Positions 56,096 to 64,000 of a stretch of 64,000 nt of DNA are shown here, piece by piece. Each line of letters opens with the position of its first letter. Within the stretch, counting starts at the first letter, position 1. The notes below the pieces were generated by a model. It had not been told where the DNA came from and searched no databases. It saw only the letters and a list, made by a program, of their open reading frames with translations. Source of the stretch: Kluyvera cryocrescens NBRC 102467. GTDB taxonomy: Bacteria > Pseudomonadota > Gammaproteobacteria > Enterobacterales > Enterobacteriaceae. The position numbers and the translations under genes are program-made. The stretch is taken from NCBI RefSeq assembly GCF_001571285.1, contig NZ_BCTM01000010.1, positions 1 to 64,000 on the forward strand. Reading direction: 5' to 3'.

Positions 56096-57487
56096 TTACG
56101 CTTTGCGGCGCAGCGTCTTAAACGCAATAAACAGGAACAGCACCCACACCGGCAGCAGAATCGCCGACAGGCGCATGCCATCCATGGTGCACATCAGCAC
56201 AAAGACCATCAACAGGAAAGCAATGCAGATGTAGTTGCTGGCAGGTGCCCACAGCGCTTTAAATTTCGGCTCGCGCCCCTTACGACGCATCGCGGCGCGG
56301 AATTTGAGGTGCGCCATGCAGATCATTATCCAGTTCAGCAGCAGCGTGGCCACCACCAGTGCCATTAGCAGGCCAAACGCTTTTTGCGGCAACAGATAGT
56401 TCACCAGTACCACCAGCGAGGTGATGGTTCCAGAGAGGATCAGCGAATTTACCGGTACGCCGCGACGGCTGACTTTAGTCAAAAAGCGCGGTGCGTTGCC
56501 CTGTACGGAGAGGCCAAACAGCATACGGCTGTTGGAATAGACGCCGCTGTTATAAACCGACAGCGATGCCACCAGAATGACGAAGTTCAGCGCCGATGCC
56601 ACTAGATTGCTGTCCAGATTGTGGAAAATCATCACAAACGGGCTGCTATCAGACTTAATCTGCACCCACGGATACAGCGCCAGCAGGACGATCAGCGAAC
56701 CGATATAAAATAGCAGGATACGATAAACCACCTGGTTTACGGCTTTCGGAATAGAGGTTTCCGGATCGCGCGCTTCTGCCGCCGTGATGCCGATAAGCTC
56801 CAGCCCACCGAAGGAGAACATAATCACCGCCAGCGACAGGATAAGCCCCTGCCAGCCGGTGGCAAAGAAGCCATCAAAGCGCCACAGGTTATCGATACCC
56901 GCGTGATCGCCACCTTTGCCGGAGACCAACATCCAGATACCAAAGCCAATCATGCCGATAATCGCCAGCACTTTAATCAGCGCAAACCAAAATTCCGTTT
57001 CACCGTACAGGCGTACGTTCACGAGGTTGACGGCGTTGATCAAGACAAAGAAACCTGCGGCCCATACCCAGGTAGGGATGTCCGGCAGCCAATATTGCAT
57101 ATAGATCCCGGCGGCAGTCAGTTCGGCCATACCTACCAGCACGAACATCACCCAGTAGTTCCAGCCAGACAAAAATCCGGCGAACGGCCCCCAGTATTTA
57201 TAAGCAAAATGGGCAAAAGACCCTGACACCGGCTCTTCAACAACCATCTCGCCCAGCAGGCGCATGATCATAAAGGCGATAACGCCCGCAATGGCGTAGC
57301 CGAGGACCACCGCCGGGCCTGCCATCTGAATGGCCGGGCCGATACCGAGAAACAGGCCGGTACCGATGGCGCCGCCGAGGGCGATTAATTGGATATGGCG
57401 GTTTTGTAATCCGCGGTGAAGCGTCGGGCTAGTTTCCGACGAGGCATCCGGTTGATTCTGGCTGGATGCTGATGACGCGTTTCTCAC
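56096..57487 (-). CDS. pheP: phenylalanine permease PheP
   Basis: A 463-residue APC-family amino acid/proton symporter with 12 TM segments. HRGLQNRHIQLIALGGAIGTGLFLGIG, the TM1 unwound region, and the sequence as a whole closely follow E. coli PheP, including the GGLELIGITAAEARDPE stretch. It imports phenylalanine and, less well, tyrosine. The GTG at 57487 has AGGGG 6 nt upstream and gives the family N terminus (MRNASSAS); ATGs upstream extend into non-conserved sequence. In E. coli it adjoins ybdG; here the sugar operon is inserted between. Confidence 0.93.
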   Translation of the reverse strand: MRNASSASSQNQPDASSETSPTLHRGLQNRHIQLIALGGAIGTGLFLGIGPAIQMAGPAVVLGYAIAGVIAFMIMRLLGEMVVEEPVSGSFAHFAYKYWGPFAGFLSGWNYWVMFVLVGMAELTAAGIYMQYWLPDIPTWVWAAGFFVLINAVNLVNVRLYGETEFWFALIKVLAIIGMIGFGIWMLVSGKGGDHAGIDNLWRFDGFFATGWQGLILSLAVIMFSFGGLELIGITAAEARDPETSIPKAVNQVVYRILLFYIGSLIVLLALYPWVQIKSDSSPFVMIFHNLDSNLVASALNFVILVASLSVYNSGVYSNSRMLFGLSVQGNAPRFLTKVSRRGVPVNSLILSGTITSLVVLVNYLLPQKAFGLLMALVVATLLLNWIMICMAHLKFRAAMRRKGREPKFKALWAPASNYICIAFLLMVFVLMCTMDGMRLSAILLPVWVLFLFIAFKTLRRKA

Positions 57488-57577
57488 GTCTAACCCCTGT
57501 AGCATAAATAGGAAGGGGCACCTTTTAACACTTAGCGCGGCTTGCCGCAAGGCAATCAGTACCCTGCCCCCTGTAGC

Positions 57578-57609
57578 AAAAAGCCCCGAAAAGCACCAGC
57601 TTTCGGGGC
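57578..57609 (-). terminator. intrinsic terminator of the siderophore receptor gene
   Basis: On the minus strand GCCCCGAAA pairs with TTTTCGGGGC and is followed by a T5 run, 24 nt after the receptor stop. A textbook Rho-independent terminator. Confidence 0.88.
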
Positions 57610-57632
57610 AATATCCCTATATTTGCAATGAC

Positions 57633-59819
57633 TTAGAAGTCGTAGCTCACCGAGAGTTTTAGCGTACGCGGCTCGCCCTGATACAGGTAAACGCCGGTAT
57701 CATCCACGCCGGACCAGTACTTCTCGTTGGTCACGTTGGTCACGCCCACGCGCCATACCAGGTCGTTTTGCTCCTGGTTCAGGTGCATACGGTAGCGCAT
57801 GCCTAAATCCAACGTGGTGTAGCTATCCAGCTTCTTGGTGTTGGCGGAATCCGCATACTGCGAACCGGTATGGTTCACGCGCGCGGTTGCCGTCAGGCCA
57901 TCCACCGGTTTGATGTCATATTCGGCACCCAGTACGGCGTAGAAGCGGGAGACACCGATAGCATCGTTGCCATCGTTGAGGCCGCCTTTCGTTTTGGTCA
58001 TCTCCGGGTCAATCCACAGGGTGCTACCGTTCAGGCGCAGGCCAAACATCGGCTCGCCGAAGACGCTCAGCTCAAGGCCGCGGTTGCGCTGCTCGCCGTC
58101 CATACGGTAGTAGCCATCGTTGTCCAGCACGCCGGACGGTTTCTTAATCTGGAACAGCGACAGCGAACCGCCTACCCGTTGATAGTCAACCTTCACGCCC
58201 ACCTCTTCCTGTTTGGAATGGGCAATGCCGATACTCTGGCCAAAGTTATTCGCGGTTTTCGGTGCGTTGCCGCCCGGCTGCAGCGCTTCGGTGTGGTTAG
58301 CGTACAGCGACACGGTTTCCCACGGTTTGTAGACCACGCCGAAAGTCGGCATCCAGCGGCTTTCCGTGAAGCTGGAGGTGGTGGTTTCCAGGCCGGTGGT
58401 ATTGCTGTAGTTACGAATCACCACTTTCTGATGACGCGCGGCAGCGGTAAACAGCAGGCTGTCGTCGAAGAAGCCCAGCGTATCGCTGAACAGCCAGCCC
58501 TGCGTGCGGTTGCGTGCCGTGGTCAGCGGATCATGGTAGTTACCGCCAACCGAGGTATAAGCAGGCATGCTCACATCGTGGTTATTATAGATATTGACGT
58601 TCTTGTTGGTCTTAGCGCTCGACATACGCCAGGCGGTGGCGTCGCTGCGCATCTGCGCCGAGTAACCGATGTTAACCTTGTGAGACACTGCGCCGGTGTC
58701 AAAGCTGCCGCGAATACCGCCCATCCCACTGAAACTATCGATGATACGGTTAGTATCCATACTACTGATGGTGGCATCGCCGTTGATATTGGTCAGCTTC
58801 GGTGCGCCGTAGGTCCCTTCCTCATGCGCATGCTGTGCGCCTAAGGCCGCGTAGGTGGTCCAGTTATCGGTCAGGTCGTATTCCGCTTTGGCCATACCGA
58901 ATTCATTTTCGATATCGCTGTAGCCCCATTTCTGCCCGGTATTTTTGGTGTTGCTTGGCACCTTCGGCACCTCGCTAATGTCGGCAAAGCCAATCCCCAT
59001 CTCACCGCCGTGGAAGGTCTTTTTCTGGTAGCCAAAATCAAAAGAGGAACGGAAGCGATCGCCGCGGTAGTCCAGCCCCACCGAGGCCAGCGTGGTACGG
59101 CGATTGTCGTTATCAACGCGCCCTTCCCCCTCGCGGTGCAGCAGGTTCACGCGCGCGCCAAACTGGTTGTCGTCACCGAAGCGGCGGCCCAGATCCAGCG
59201 AACCGCCGACCTGCGAATCACCGGTATAGTCGACGCCAATACGCGTGGTCGGAATATCCTCAGCGCGCTTCGGCTCAAGGTTAATCATGCCGCCGACGCC
59301 GGAGCTGGCCGCCCCGTTCACCAGTGCGTTGGCCCCTTTAAAGACTTCGATACGCTCTAGCATCTGGGTATCCATCACCTGACGTGGCACCACGCCGGAC
59401 AGGCCGCCCATGGTCATGTCGTCACCGTCGAGTTTAAAGCCGCGAATCCGGTAGGTTTCAGCAAAGTTGCCGTAGCCCTGCACTGCCTGTACACCGGCAT
59501 CGTTTTTGACCACATCGGCAATGGTTTTCGCCTGCTGATCCTGAACCAATTTAGAGGTGTAACCGATGACGTTAAACGGTACGTCCATCGCTTTTTGCTC
59601 GCCCAGCATCCCGATGCGGCCACCGTGGGCAATTTGCCCATCAAGGTAAGCCGGAACCAGCTGTTCACCGCCGGGGGTAAAATCACCACTTGTCACGCCC
59701 TGTACGACCATGGTTTCGGTCTGGTTTTTCTTTGTGGTTGTATCGTCAGCGGTGGCAGCATAGGCGGCAGGTATGACGGCGCTGATTGCCAATGCCAGCG
59801 TCGAGAGTTTCATCGTCAT
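57633..59819 (-). CDS. TonB-dependent siderophore receptor
   Basis: A 728-residue outer-membrane receptor. The signal peptide ends near PAAYAATADD; the TonB box QTETMVVQG is visible; the plug follows (VQAVQGYGNFAETYRIRGFKLDGDDMTMGGLSG); the barrel ends LKLSVSYDF with a terminal Phe. The architecture is of the FoxA/FcuA/FhuE-like group that takes hydroxamate siderophores; the ligand is not fixed. The ATG at 59819 has AAGGA 8 nt upstream; a frame start 30 codons earlier precedes the signal peptide and was rejected. A Fur-box candidate is upstream. Confidence 0.93.
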   Translation of the reverse strand: MTMKLSTLALAISAVIPAAYAATADDTTTKKNQTETMVVQGVTSGDFTPGGEQLVPAYLDGQIAHGGRIGMLGEQKAMDVPFNVIGYTSKLVQDQQAKTIADVVKNDAGVQAVQGYGNFAETYRIRGFKLDGDDMTMGGLSGVVPRQVMDTQMLERIEVFKGANALVNGAASSGVGGMINLEPKRAEDIPTTRIGVDYTGDSQVGGSLDLGRRFGDDNQFGARVNLLHREGEGRVDNDNRRTTLASVGLDYRGDRFRSSFDFGYQKKTFHGGEMGIGFADISEVPKVPSNTKNTGQKWGYSDIENEFGMAKAEYDLTDNWTTYAALGAQHAHEEGTYGAPKLTNINGDATISSMDTNRIIDSFSGMGGIRGSFDTGAVSHKVNIGYSAQMRSDATAWRMSSAKTNKNVNIYNNHDVSMPAYTSVGGNYHDPLTTARNRTQGWLFSDTLGFFDDSLLFTAAARHQKVVIRNYSNTTGLETTTSSFTESRWMPTFGVVYKPWETVSLYANHTEALQPGGNAPKTANNFGQSIGIAHSKQEEVGVKVDYQRVGGSLSLFQIKKPSGVLDNDGYYRMDGEQRNRGLELSVFGEPMFGLRLNGSTLWIDPEMTKTKGGLNDGNDAIGVSRFYAVLGAEYDIKPVDGLTATARVNHTGSQYADSANTKKLDSYTTLDLGMRYRMHLNQEQNDLVWRVGVTNVTNEKYWSGVDDTGVYLYQGEPRTLKLSVSYDF

Positions 59820-59962
59820 GGGAGGAGTCCTTGGTATGCAATAAAAATTCACCGTCGGTACCAGCAGGTTTTTTGCAGCATCTCGCCCCAGAATTCCCCT
59901 GTGAAACATTCCTTACTGATGACTGGCCCAGTGGCATCAACGCGGTGAATAAAAAAGAGACT

Positions 59963-59981
59963 GAGAACTATACTCATTATC
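59963..59981. promoter_or_regulatory. putative Fur box upstream of the siderophore receptor
   Basis: Read toward the receptor (minus strand), GATAATGAGTATAGTTCTC matches the Fur consensus at 14 of 19 positions, with GATAATGA intact, about 145 nt before the receptor ATG. Apart from this site, nothing else was recognised in the 308-nt gap between the divergent receptor and EamA genes. Confidence 0.6.
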
Positions 59982-60127
59982 GTTTTATGATCAAGCGTAA
60001 AGAGATGTAACCGCCGCGATTGCCATGATGGCGCAAATGCTTGATTGCCCTTAGGTGCACAAAACGCGCGTGCGACAAACCGCGGCCTGCCGCATAATCT
60101 CGGCTACCGCTTTAAAAAGGAGCCCTC

Positions 60128-60955
60128 GTGCTGCTCAAAATTGTTCTTGCGATGGTCGCCTTTGCCGCCAATTCACTCTTGTGCCGACTGGCGCTTAAAG
60201 GGCTGCATATGGATGCGGTGTCGTTTAGCGGCGTTCGCCTACTGAGCGGCGCGGTAGCGCTGTATTTGCTGTTACAGCTGCCGGGGATGCGAAGAAAAAC
60301 CGAATTTAATGTGTTGAACGCCGCGCTGCTCGCCGTGTACGTTTTCGCCTTCTCACTGGCCTATGTGTCGTTAACCACCGCGGCGGGGGCGCTACTGTTA
60401 TTCGGCACTGTTCAGATAGTGATGAGCGGCTGGGGCCTGGCGCGAGGCGAGCGGCTCACCGGGCTGAAAAGCGTTGGCATGCTGGCCGCCATGGGCGGAT
60501 TGGCGCTTTTGCTATTACCGGGCGCCGGCCATCCGTCCATCGGTGCGTCGCTATTGATGATGGTTTCCGGCGCGGCCTGGGCGGTGTACTGCATTACCGG
60601 GAAAAAGGTGCGCGATGCGGCGGCGGCGACCGCCGGTAATTTTATGCTGGCGGTGCCGATGGCCCTGCTAGTTTTCGCCTTTCACGGCATGTCGATTGAG
60701 GCCGATATCTATGGTGTACTGCTGGCGGTAACCTCCGGTGCATTGATGTCCGGTGGCGCGTATCTGCTCTGGTATTCGCTGCTGCCAAAACTCAGCCCCA
60801 CCACCGCCAGCACGCTCCAGCTGAGCGTTCCCTGCCTTGCGGCGCTCGGTGGTTTGGTCTTTATGGGTGAAGCCCTCGATGGGCGGATGCTGCTGGCGAT
60901 TGTTATCACCCTGTCCGGAATTGGGTTGGTGATTGCCGCCGACCGACGTCAATAG
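60128..60955 (+). CDS. EamA/DMT-family transporter
   Basis: A 275-residue transporter with about 10 TM helices made of two EamA repeats (AFAANSLLCRLALKG..SFSGVRLLSGA, and the C-terminal LSPTTASTLQLSVPCLAALGG). Members usually export amino acids or metabolites. The GTG at 60128 has AAGGAG close upstream. It converges on the LysR gene with a 6-nt gap. Substrate unknown. Confidence 0.88.
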   Translation: MLLKIVLAMVAFAANSLLCRLALKGLHMDAVSFSGVRLLSGAVALYLLLQLPGMRRKTEFNVLNAALLAVYVFAFSLAYVSLTTAAGALLLFGTVQIVMSGWGLARGERLTGLKSVGMLAAMGGLALLLLPGAGHPSIGASLLMMVSGAAWAVYCITGKKVRDAAAATAGNFMLAVPMALLVFAFHGMSIEADIYGVLLAVTSGALMSGGAYLLWYSLLPKLSPTTASTLQLSVPCLAALGGLVFMGEALDGRMLLAIVITLSGIGLVIAADRRQ

Positions 60956-60961
60956 CGCACG

Positions 60962-61873
60962 CTATCGCTGTTCACCGCTGGGCGAGTTTGCATCCCGCCA
61001 CAACGACGAGAGCCGGAGCAGCGTGTCGTCAATCAATACCCGCTTTTCACTACCCGGGCGCCAGAGGGTCACCATCGTCTGGCTGATGCCTTCATTGCCC
61101 ACCACCGTTGGAACCACCGACACATTCTCCCAGCGCGATGCCTGAAAATGGGTGGGTAAAAATCCCCAGCCGCACCCGGCCTCAATCAAGCTGCGCAGCA
61201 TCTCCAGTTCATTGGCCATAATCACATTGCCGGAAATTTGCAGCCGTCGCGCCATCGGGATATCGCTTGCCGAATGCATCACTACCTGCGGGGTAAGGGA
61301 AAGATCGAGCAGCGAACAGGGACGTACGACATCGGCAAAGAGGCTGTCGGCGGCGAAAAAATCCATATCGATGGTTCCCAGCGCGCGCCACTCCATCTCG
61401 TTACCAACGCTGTGATTATTGGCCTGAAAGAAGCCTAAGTCCGCATGTCCACTCGCCAGCGCCCGTTCCCCTTCCTCACGCGATGTGCATCGCAGGCTCA
61501 GACGAATATGGCGGTTCGCCATCTGGGCGATTAAAGCCTGTAAAAAACGTCGCGGGGTAAAAGGATCGTAGGCAATGCTCAGCTCCTGCACTTCAGTGGC
61601 CGGGACCTGACGGGCAAACTGCTCAAACGCGCGCGCCTGACGCATTAGCAGATGCGCCTGACGATGAAGCTGTTCACCCTGCGGCGTCAACTGTAGCGCT
61701 CGCCCCTGGCGGACAAAAAGCGCATAGCCGAGACCGTCCTCAAGAAGATCGATAAGATCGCGCAGCGTGGTGCGGTCTTTATCCAATTTACCGGCGGCCT
61801 TCACCAGGCTGCCGCACTCCGCGACGGTGGTGAACGCTTCAAGCTGCGAAAATGAGTAGGACAATGATGCCAC
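60962..61873 (-). CDS. LysR-family transcriptional regulator
   Basis: A 303-residue LysR-type protein. The HTH (about 5-62) includes SQLEAFTTVAECGSLVKAAGKLDKDRTTLRDLIDLLED, with a somewhat unusual recognition helix, followed by an effector domain. The GTG at 61873 has AAGGAG 6 nt upstream; a longer start 14 codons earlier covers that site and was rejected. It is divergent from a secreted hydrolase gene, its likeliest target. Inducer unknown. Confidence 0.88.
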   Translation of the reverse strand: MASLSYSFSQLEAFTTVAECGSLVKAAGKLDKDRTTLRDLIDLLEDGLGYALFVRQGRALQLTPQGEQLHRQAHLLMRQARAFEQFARQVPATEVQELSIAYDPFTPRRFLQALIAQMANRHIRLSLRCTSREEGERALASGHADLGFFQANNHSVGNEMEWRALGTIDMDFFAADSLFADVVRPCSLLDLSLTPQVVMHSASDIPMARRLQISGNVIMANELEMLRSLIEAGCGWGFLPTHFQASRWENVSVVPTVVGNEGISQTMVTLWRPGSEKRVLIDDTLLRLSSLWRDANSPSGEQR

Positions 61874-62015
61874 ACCGGTCTCCTTTGGCCGTTGTTGTGG
61901 GGGTTTTCCCCCCATAACGCGTTTTTTATTATAGTGCGCCGATTTTTATACTCAATCCGTCCTACCTCTACGCGGTAGAGACGAGTCTACGGGTATAACT
62001 AAAATCGAGAACACT

Positions 62016-63326
62016 ATGAATAATAAACATAAATCCTTCCCTGCAAAGTCCTGTCTGTTAGCGAGCCTGATGGCCGCAACCTTTATCTCCGCGCCCGCCA
62101 TGGCGGCCTGTGAGGGAACAGCGTTGACCGAATGCCCCGCGCCATTTGATGCCAAACTGCCGGATACGCAAAAAATGCTGACCTGGAGCCAGGCCGAGCG
62201 CGTTGTCGGCTTTCGCAATGATTATCGCAACTACAAAGGTGATGTCTTCCGCCATGGTAAAGCAACGCCGCTGGTAGCCGCCGATAAGCCGCTGACGCAG
62301 GCGAGCTATGAGGTAAACGGCAAGCAGTGGAATTTACAGGACTATCTTCAGCGGCAGAACGTCAGCGGCATGCTGGTGCTGAAAGATGGTAAGGTCGCGT
62401 TCAAATATCTGGCGGAGGGCAACACCGATACAACGCTGTGGACCTCCCGTTCAGTGGGCAAAGCGGTGGTCTCAATTCTGTTTGGCGCAGCGCTGAAAGA
62501 GGGAAAAATTCACTCAATGGATGACCTGGTGACGCAGTATGAACCGGACCTGAAAGGCACCGCCTGGGACGGCGTCACGCTCAAGCAGTTGATTCAGCAC
62601 ACATCGGGGGTGGCGTGGAACGAAGATTACACCAATCCACAGTCAGACTTCGCCAAACTGACACAATGTGAGGCGCATCCAGGTGCCTATGAATGCGTAC
62701 GTACGCTGGTTTCCGGCCTGAAGCGCGCGCATCCAGCAGGTGAAGTCTGGTCATACTCTTCCGGCGGCGCCTGGCTGCTGGGCGATGTGCTGGAGCGCGC
62801 AACGGGCATGACGCTCGCCGGCTATCTGCAGCAGACTATCTGGCAACCGTACGGTATGGCTAATGACGGCGTATGGCACGCGTATACTCAAGGGCAGCAT
62901 GACGTCGGCGCGCACGGCTTCAACGCCACGCTGGAAGACTGGGGCCGCTTCGGAGAGTTTGTTCTGCACAACGGCCGCCTGCCAAACGGTAAGCAGGTTC
63001 TGCCGGAAAACTGGGTCGCGCAATCAGCCAACTGGAACACGGCGCAAAAATCGGTATCCGCCGCGCATCCTCAGGGAATTTATGGCTACCAGTGGTGGAA
63101 TAATGAAGTGCCCGCCAATGCAAAAAACGTGGTGCCAACGGCCAGGGATTCGCTGAAAGGTTCCATGTGGGCGCTGGGGATTTTTGGTCAGATGATCATG
63201 GTCAACCGCGCAGAGAATCTGGTGATCGTCCAGTGGTCAACCTGGCCACAGGCGGAGCCATCGTTCAGCGCACAGCCGCTTGAGGCCTCACTGATGTTCA
63301 GCGCGATGGCCAACGCACTACGCTAA
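62016..63326 (+). CDS. exported class C-type serine hydrolase (NylB/beta-lactamase fold)
   Basis: A 436-residue secreted enzyme. A signal peptide ends near SAPAMA/ACEG. The catalytic SxxK is Ser146-Val-Gly-Lys149 and the second motif is Tyr247-Ser-Ser249 (WSYSSGG), the pattern of class C beta-lactamase-fold esterases and 6-aminohexanoate-dimer hydrolases; GLFGQMIMV-like FGQMIMVNRAENLVIV is the third element. Hydrolysis of an ester, amide or peptide in the periplasm is likely; beta-lactamase activity should not be assumed. Divergent from a LysR gene and ended by a clear terminator. Confidence 0.87.
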   Translation: MNNKHKSFPAKSCLLASLMAATFISAPAMAACEGTALTECPAPFDAKLPDTQKMLTWSQAERVVGFRNDYRNYKGDVFRHGKATPLVAADKPLTQASYEVNGKQWNLQDYLQRQNVSGMLVLKDGKVAFKYLAEGNTDTTLWTSRSVGKAVVSILFGAALKEGKIHSMDDLVTQYEPDLKGTAWDGVTLKQLIQHTSGVAWNEDYTNPQSDFAKLTQCEAHPGAYECVRTLVSGLKRAHPAGEVWSYSSGGAWLLGDVLERATGMTLAGYLQQTIWQPYGMANDGVWHAYTQGQHDVGAHGFNATLEDWGRFGEFVLHNGRLPNGKQVLPENWVAQSANWNTAQKSVSAAHPQGIYGYQWWNNEVPANAKNVVPTARDSLKGSMWALGIFGQMIMVNRAENLVIVQWSTWPQAEPSFSAQPLEASLMFSAMANALR

Positions 63327-63403
63327 CCGCAGAAGCCCTGTGCGCATTATCGGAGATTCATCGTCCTGAATCATCGTTCGCTACAGGGAGCGTCAGCTCA
63401 CAA

Positions 63404-63435
63404 CGCCAGAGCCGCCAACGCGCTCTGGCGTTTTT
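63404..63435 (+). terminator. intrinsic terminator of the serine hydrolase gene
   Basis: CGCCAGAGC and GCTCTGGCG pair around a 9-nt loop, followed by TTTTT, 75-110 nt after the hydrolase stop. Confidence 0.88.
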
Positions 63436-63438
63436 GGG

Positions 63439-63909
63439 TTATGACTTCGGTTCCACCGCGACGAACATTTCAATATCCCAGTAGCCGTCTTCCGCCCCGT
63501 TATTGTGGTAGATCTCAAAACAAGGTTTAGCCACCATCCGGTGCTTTTCGTCTTTCAGGACGCTGTCAAAGAACTGGTACCACGGCGTGGAAAAGTCATG
63601 ATCAATCACCCGCGCACGTGCCGCCGCGTATAATCCCCCCGCAACGTTCGCCGTCATCACGCCTTCACTATTGGCCGGTAGGACAAAATCGTCGGCCACC
63701 GAAACTACCGTATCGCAGCGCAGCTTTTCTGCCGGCACTTCGTCCGGATTATCATAATAAACGGCGAGCCACTCCTGGGCGGGAATCTGTTGACCGTCGA
63801 CCCACTTCATCAACAGTTCAAACCCTTGTTTGACCGTTTGTTCCCACGGTCCAACCATATGAAAACCTGCGATTTTGCGCGGCTCAACCTGCTTAATCTC
63901 GTAGTCCAT
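63439..63909 (-). CDS. sbmC: DNA gyrase inhibitor SbmC (GyrI)
   Basis: A 156-residue GyrI-like protein (E. coli SbmC is 157). Conserved [46 protein letters not shown] and the C-terminal [17 protein letters not shown] are visible. SbmC binds gyrase and protects against microcin B17, CcdB and quinolones. The ATG at 63909 has GGAGG upstream; a frame start 18 codons earlier runs through the LexA box and was rejected. E. coli sbmC is at a different map position, so this placement differs from the E. coli order. Confidence 0.94.
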   Translation of the reverse strand: MDYEIKQVEPRKIAGFHMVGPWEQTVKQGFELLMKWVDGQQIPAQEWLAVYYDNPDEVPAEKLRCDTVVSVADDFVLPANSEGVMTANVAGGLYAAARARVIDHDFSTPWYQFFDSVLKDEKHRMVAKPCFEIYHNNGAEDGYWDIEMFVAVEPKS

Positions 63910-63925
63910 ACTGCCTCCGTTACCA

Positions 63926-63945
63926 TACTGTAATTTCATACAGTA
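63926..63945. promoter_or_regulatory. LexA (SOS) box of sbmC
   Basis: TACTG-N10-CAGTA, with the fully conserved CTG and CAG, 17 nt before the sbmC start. It matches the 20-nt LexA consensus closely, and E. coli sbmC is SOS-induced. Confidence 0.9.
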
Positions 63946-64000
63946 TAATTTGAGTTTTCGCATTTCGACAAACGAACAGTGAACATTATGTGAGCAGATT

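Noticed and set aside
57870-58844. 324-codon plus-strand open frame inside the siderophore receptor gene
   Set aside because: Antisense to a full-length TonB-dependent receptor; no ribosome site or recognisable domain.
62016-63326. Calling the serine hydrolase an AmpC beta-lactamase with an AmpR regulator
   Set aside because: The SxxK and YSS motifs are shared with esterases and NylB-type enzymes; AmpC has YxN and KTG in a different setting, and the LysR protein does not look like AmpR.

Overview
The window is a chromosomal stretch from an enterobacterium. Its backbone follows E. coli gene order on both sides of the enterobactin locus: ybdO-ybdN-ybdM / ybdL-ybdD-cstA / entH-A-B-E-C / fepB / entS / fepD-G-C / entF-ybdZ-fes / fepA-entD, then ybdJ, ybdF-nfsB, ybdG and pheP. 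It is not E. coli, because it carries romA-ramA-ramR with a RamR operator, lacks fepE and ybdK, and has several extra metabolic and transport modules. This fits Klebsiella, Raoultella, Enterobacter or a close relative; the genus cannot be fixed from sequence reading alone. No rRNA, tRNA, CRISPR array, prophage or intact insertion sequence was seen.

Region by region. 1-4.3 kb: LysR regulator ybdO, PAPS-reductase-like ybdN, ParB-like ybdM, and methionine aminotransferase ybdL with a MetJ-type operator in front of it. 4.3-6.7 kb: ybdD and the cstA carbon-starvation transporter. 6.9-25.9 kb: a complete enterobactin system covering synthesis (entC, B, A, E, F, D, H and the MbtH protein YbdZ), export (EntS), outer-membrane uptake (FepA), periplasmic binding (FepB), inner-membrane import (FepDGC) and ferric-enterobactin hydrolysis (Fes), with Fur-box-like sequences in its three divergent intergenic regions. 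26-27.6 kb: an AbgT-family transporter, followed by a 760-nt gene-free stretch full of hairpins and repeats.

28.4-35.5 kb: an amino-acid module (class III aminotransferase, YdfG-like short-chain dehydrogenase, polar amino acid ABC transporter, MocR/GntR regulator). 35.5-39.7 kb: an RND efflux pair whose pump gene is cut by one in-frame amber codon. 39.7-42.8 kb: a P2A-type cation ATPase with a PhoP-box-like sequence upstream and a 38-residue membrane-protein gene beside it. 43-46.7 kb: ybdJ, ramA-romA, ramR-ybdF and nfsB. 46.7-49.9 kb: a HigBA-like toxin-antitoxin pair, an XRE/MmyB-type regulator and a divergent 14-TM efflux pump. 50.1-55.9 kb: mechanosensitive channel ybdG, then a LacI-controlled sugar operon (MFS permease, TIM-barrel isomerase, Gfo/Idh dehydrogenase). 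56-64 kb: pheP, a second TonB-dependent siderophore receptor with a Fur-box candidate, an EamA transporter, a LysR regulator, a secreted class-C-type serine hydrolase and SOS-boxed sbmC.

The genes fall into three functional themes: iron acquisition (enterobactin plus a second siderophore receptor), drug and stress response (RamA/RamR/RomA, NfsB, SbmC, the efflux pumps and YbdG), and nutrient scavenging (CstA, AbgT, PheP, the ABC amino-acid system and the LacI sugar operon). The accessory modules sit between conserved ybd genes, so the segment looks like a stable backbone with several integration points.
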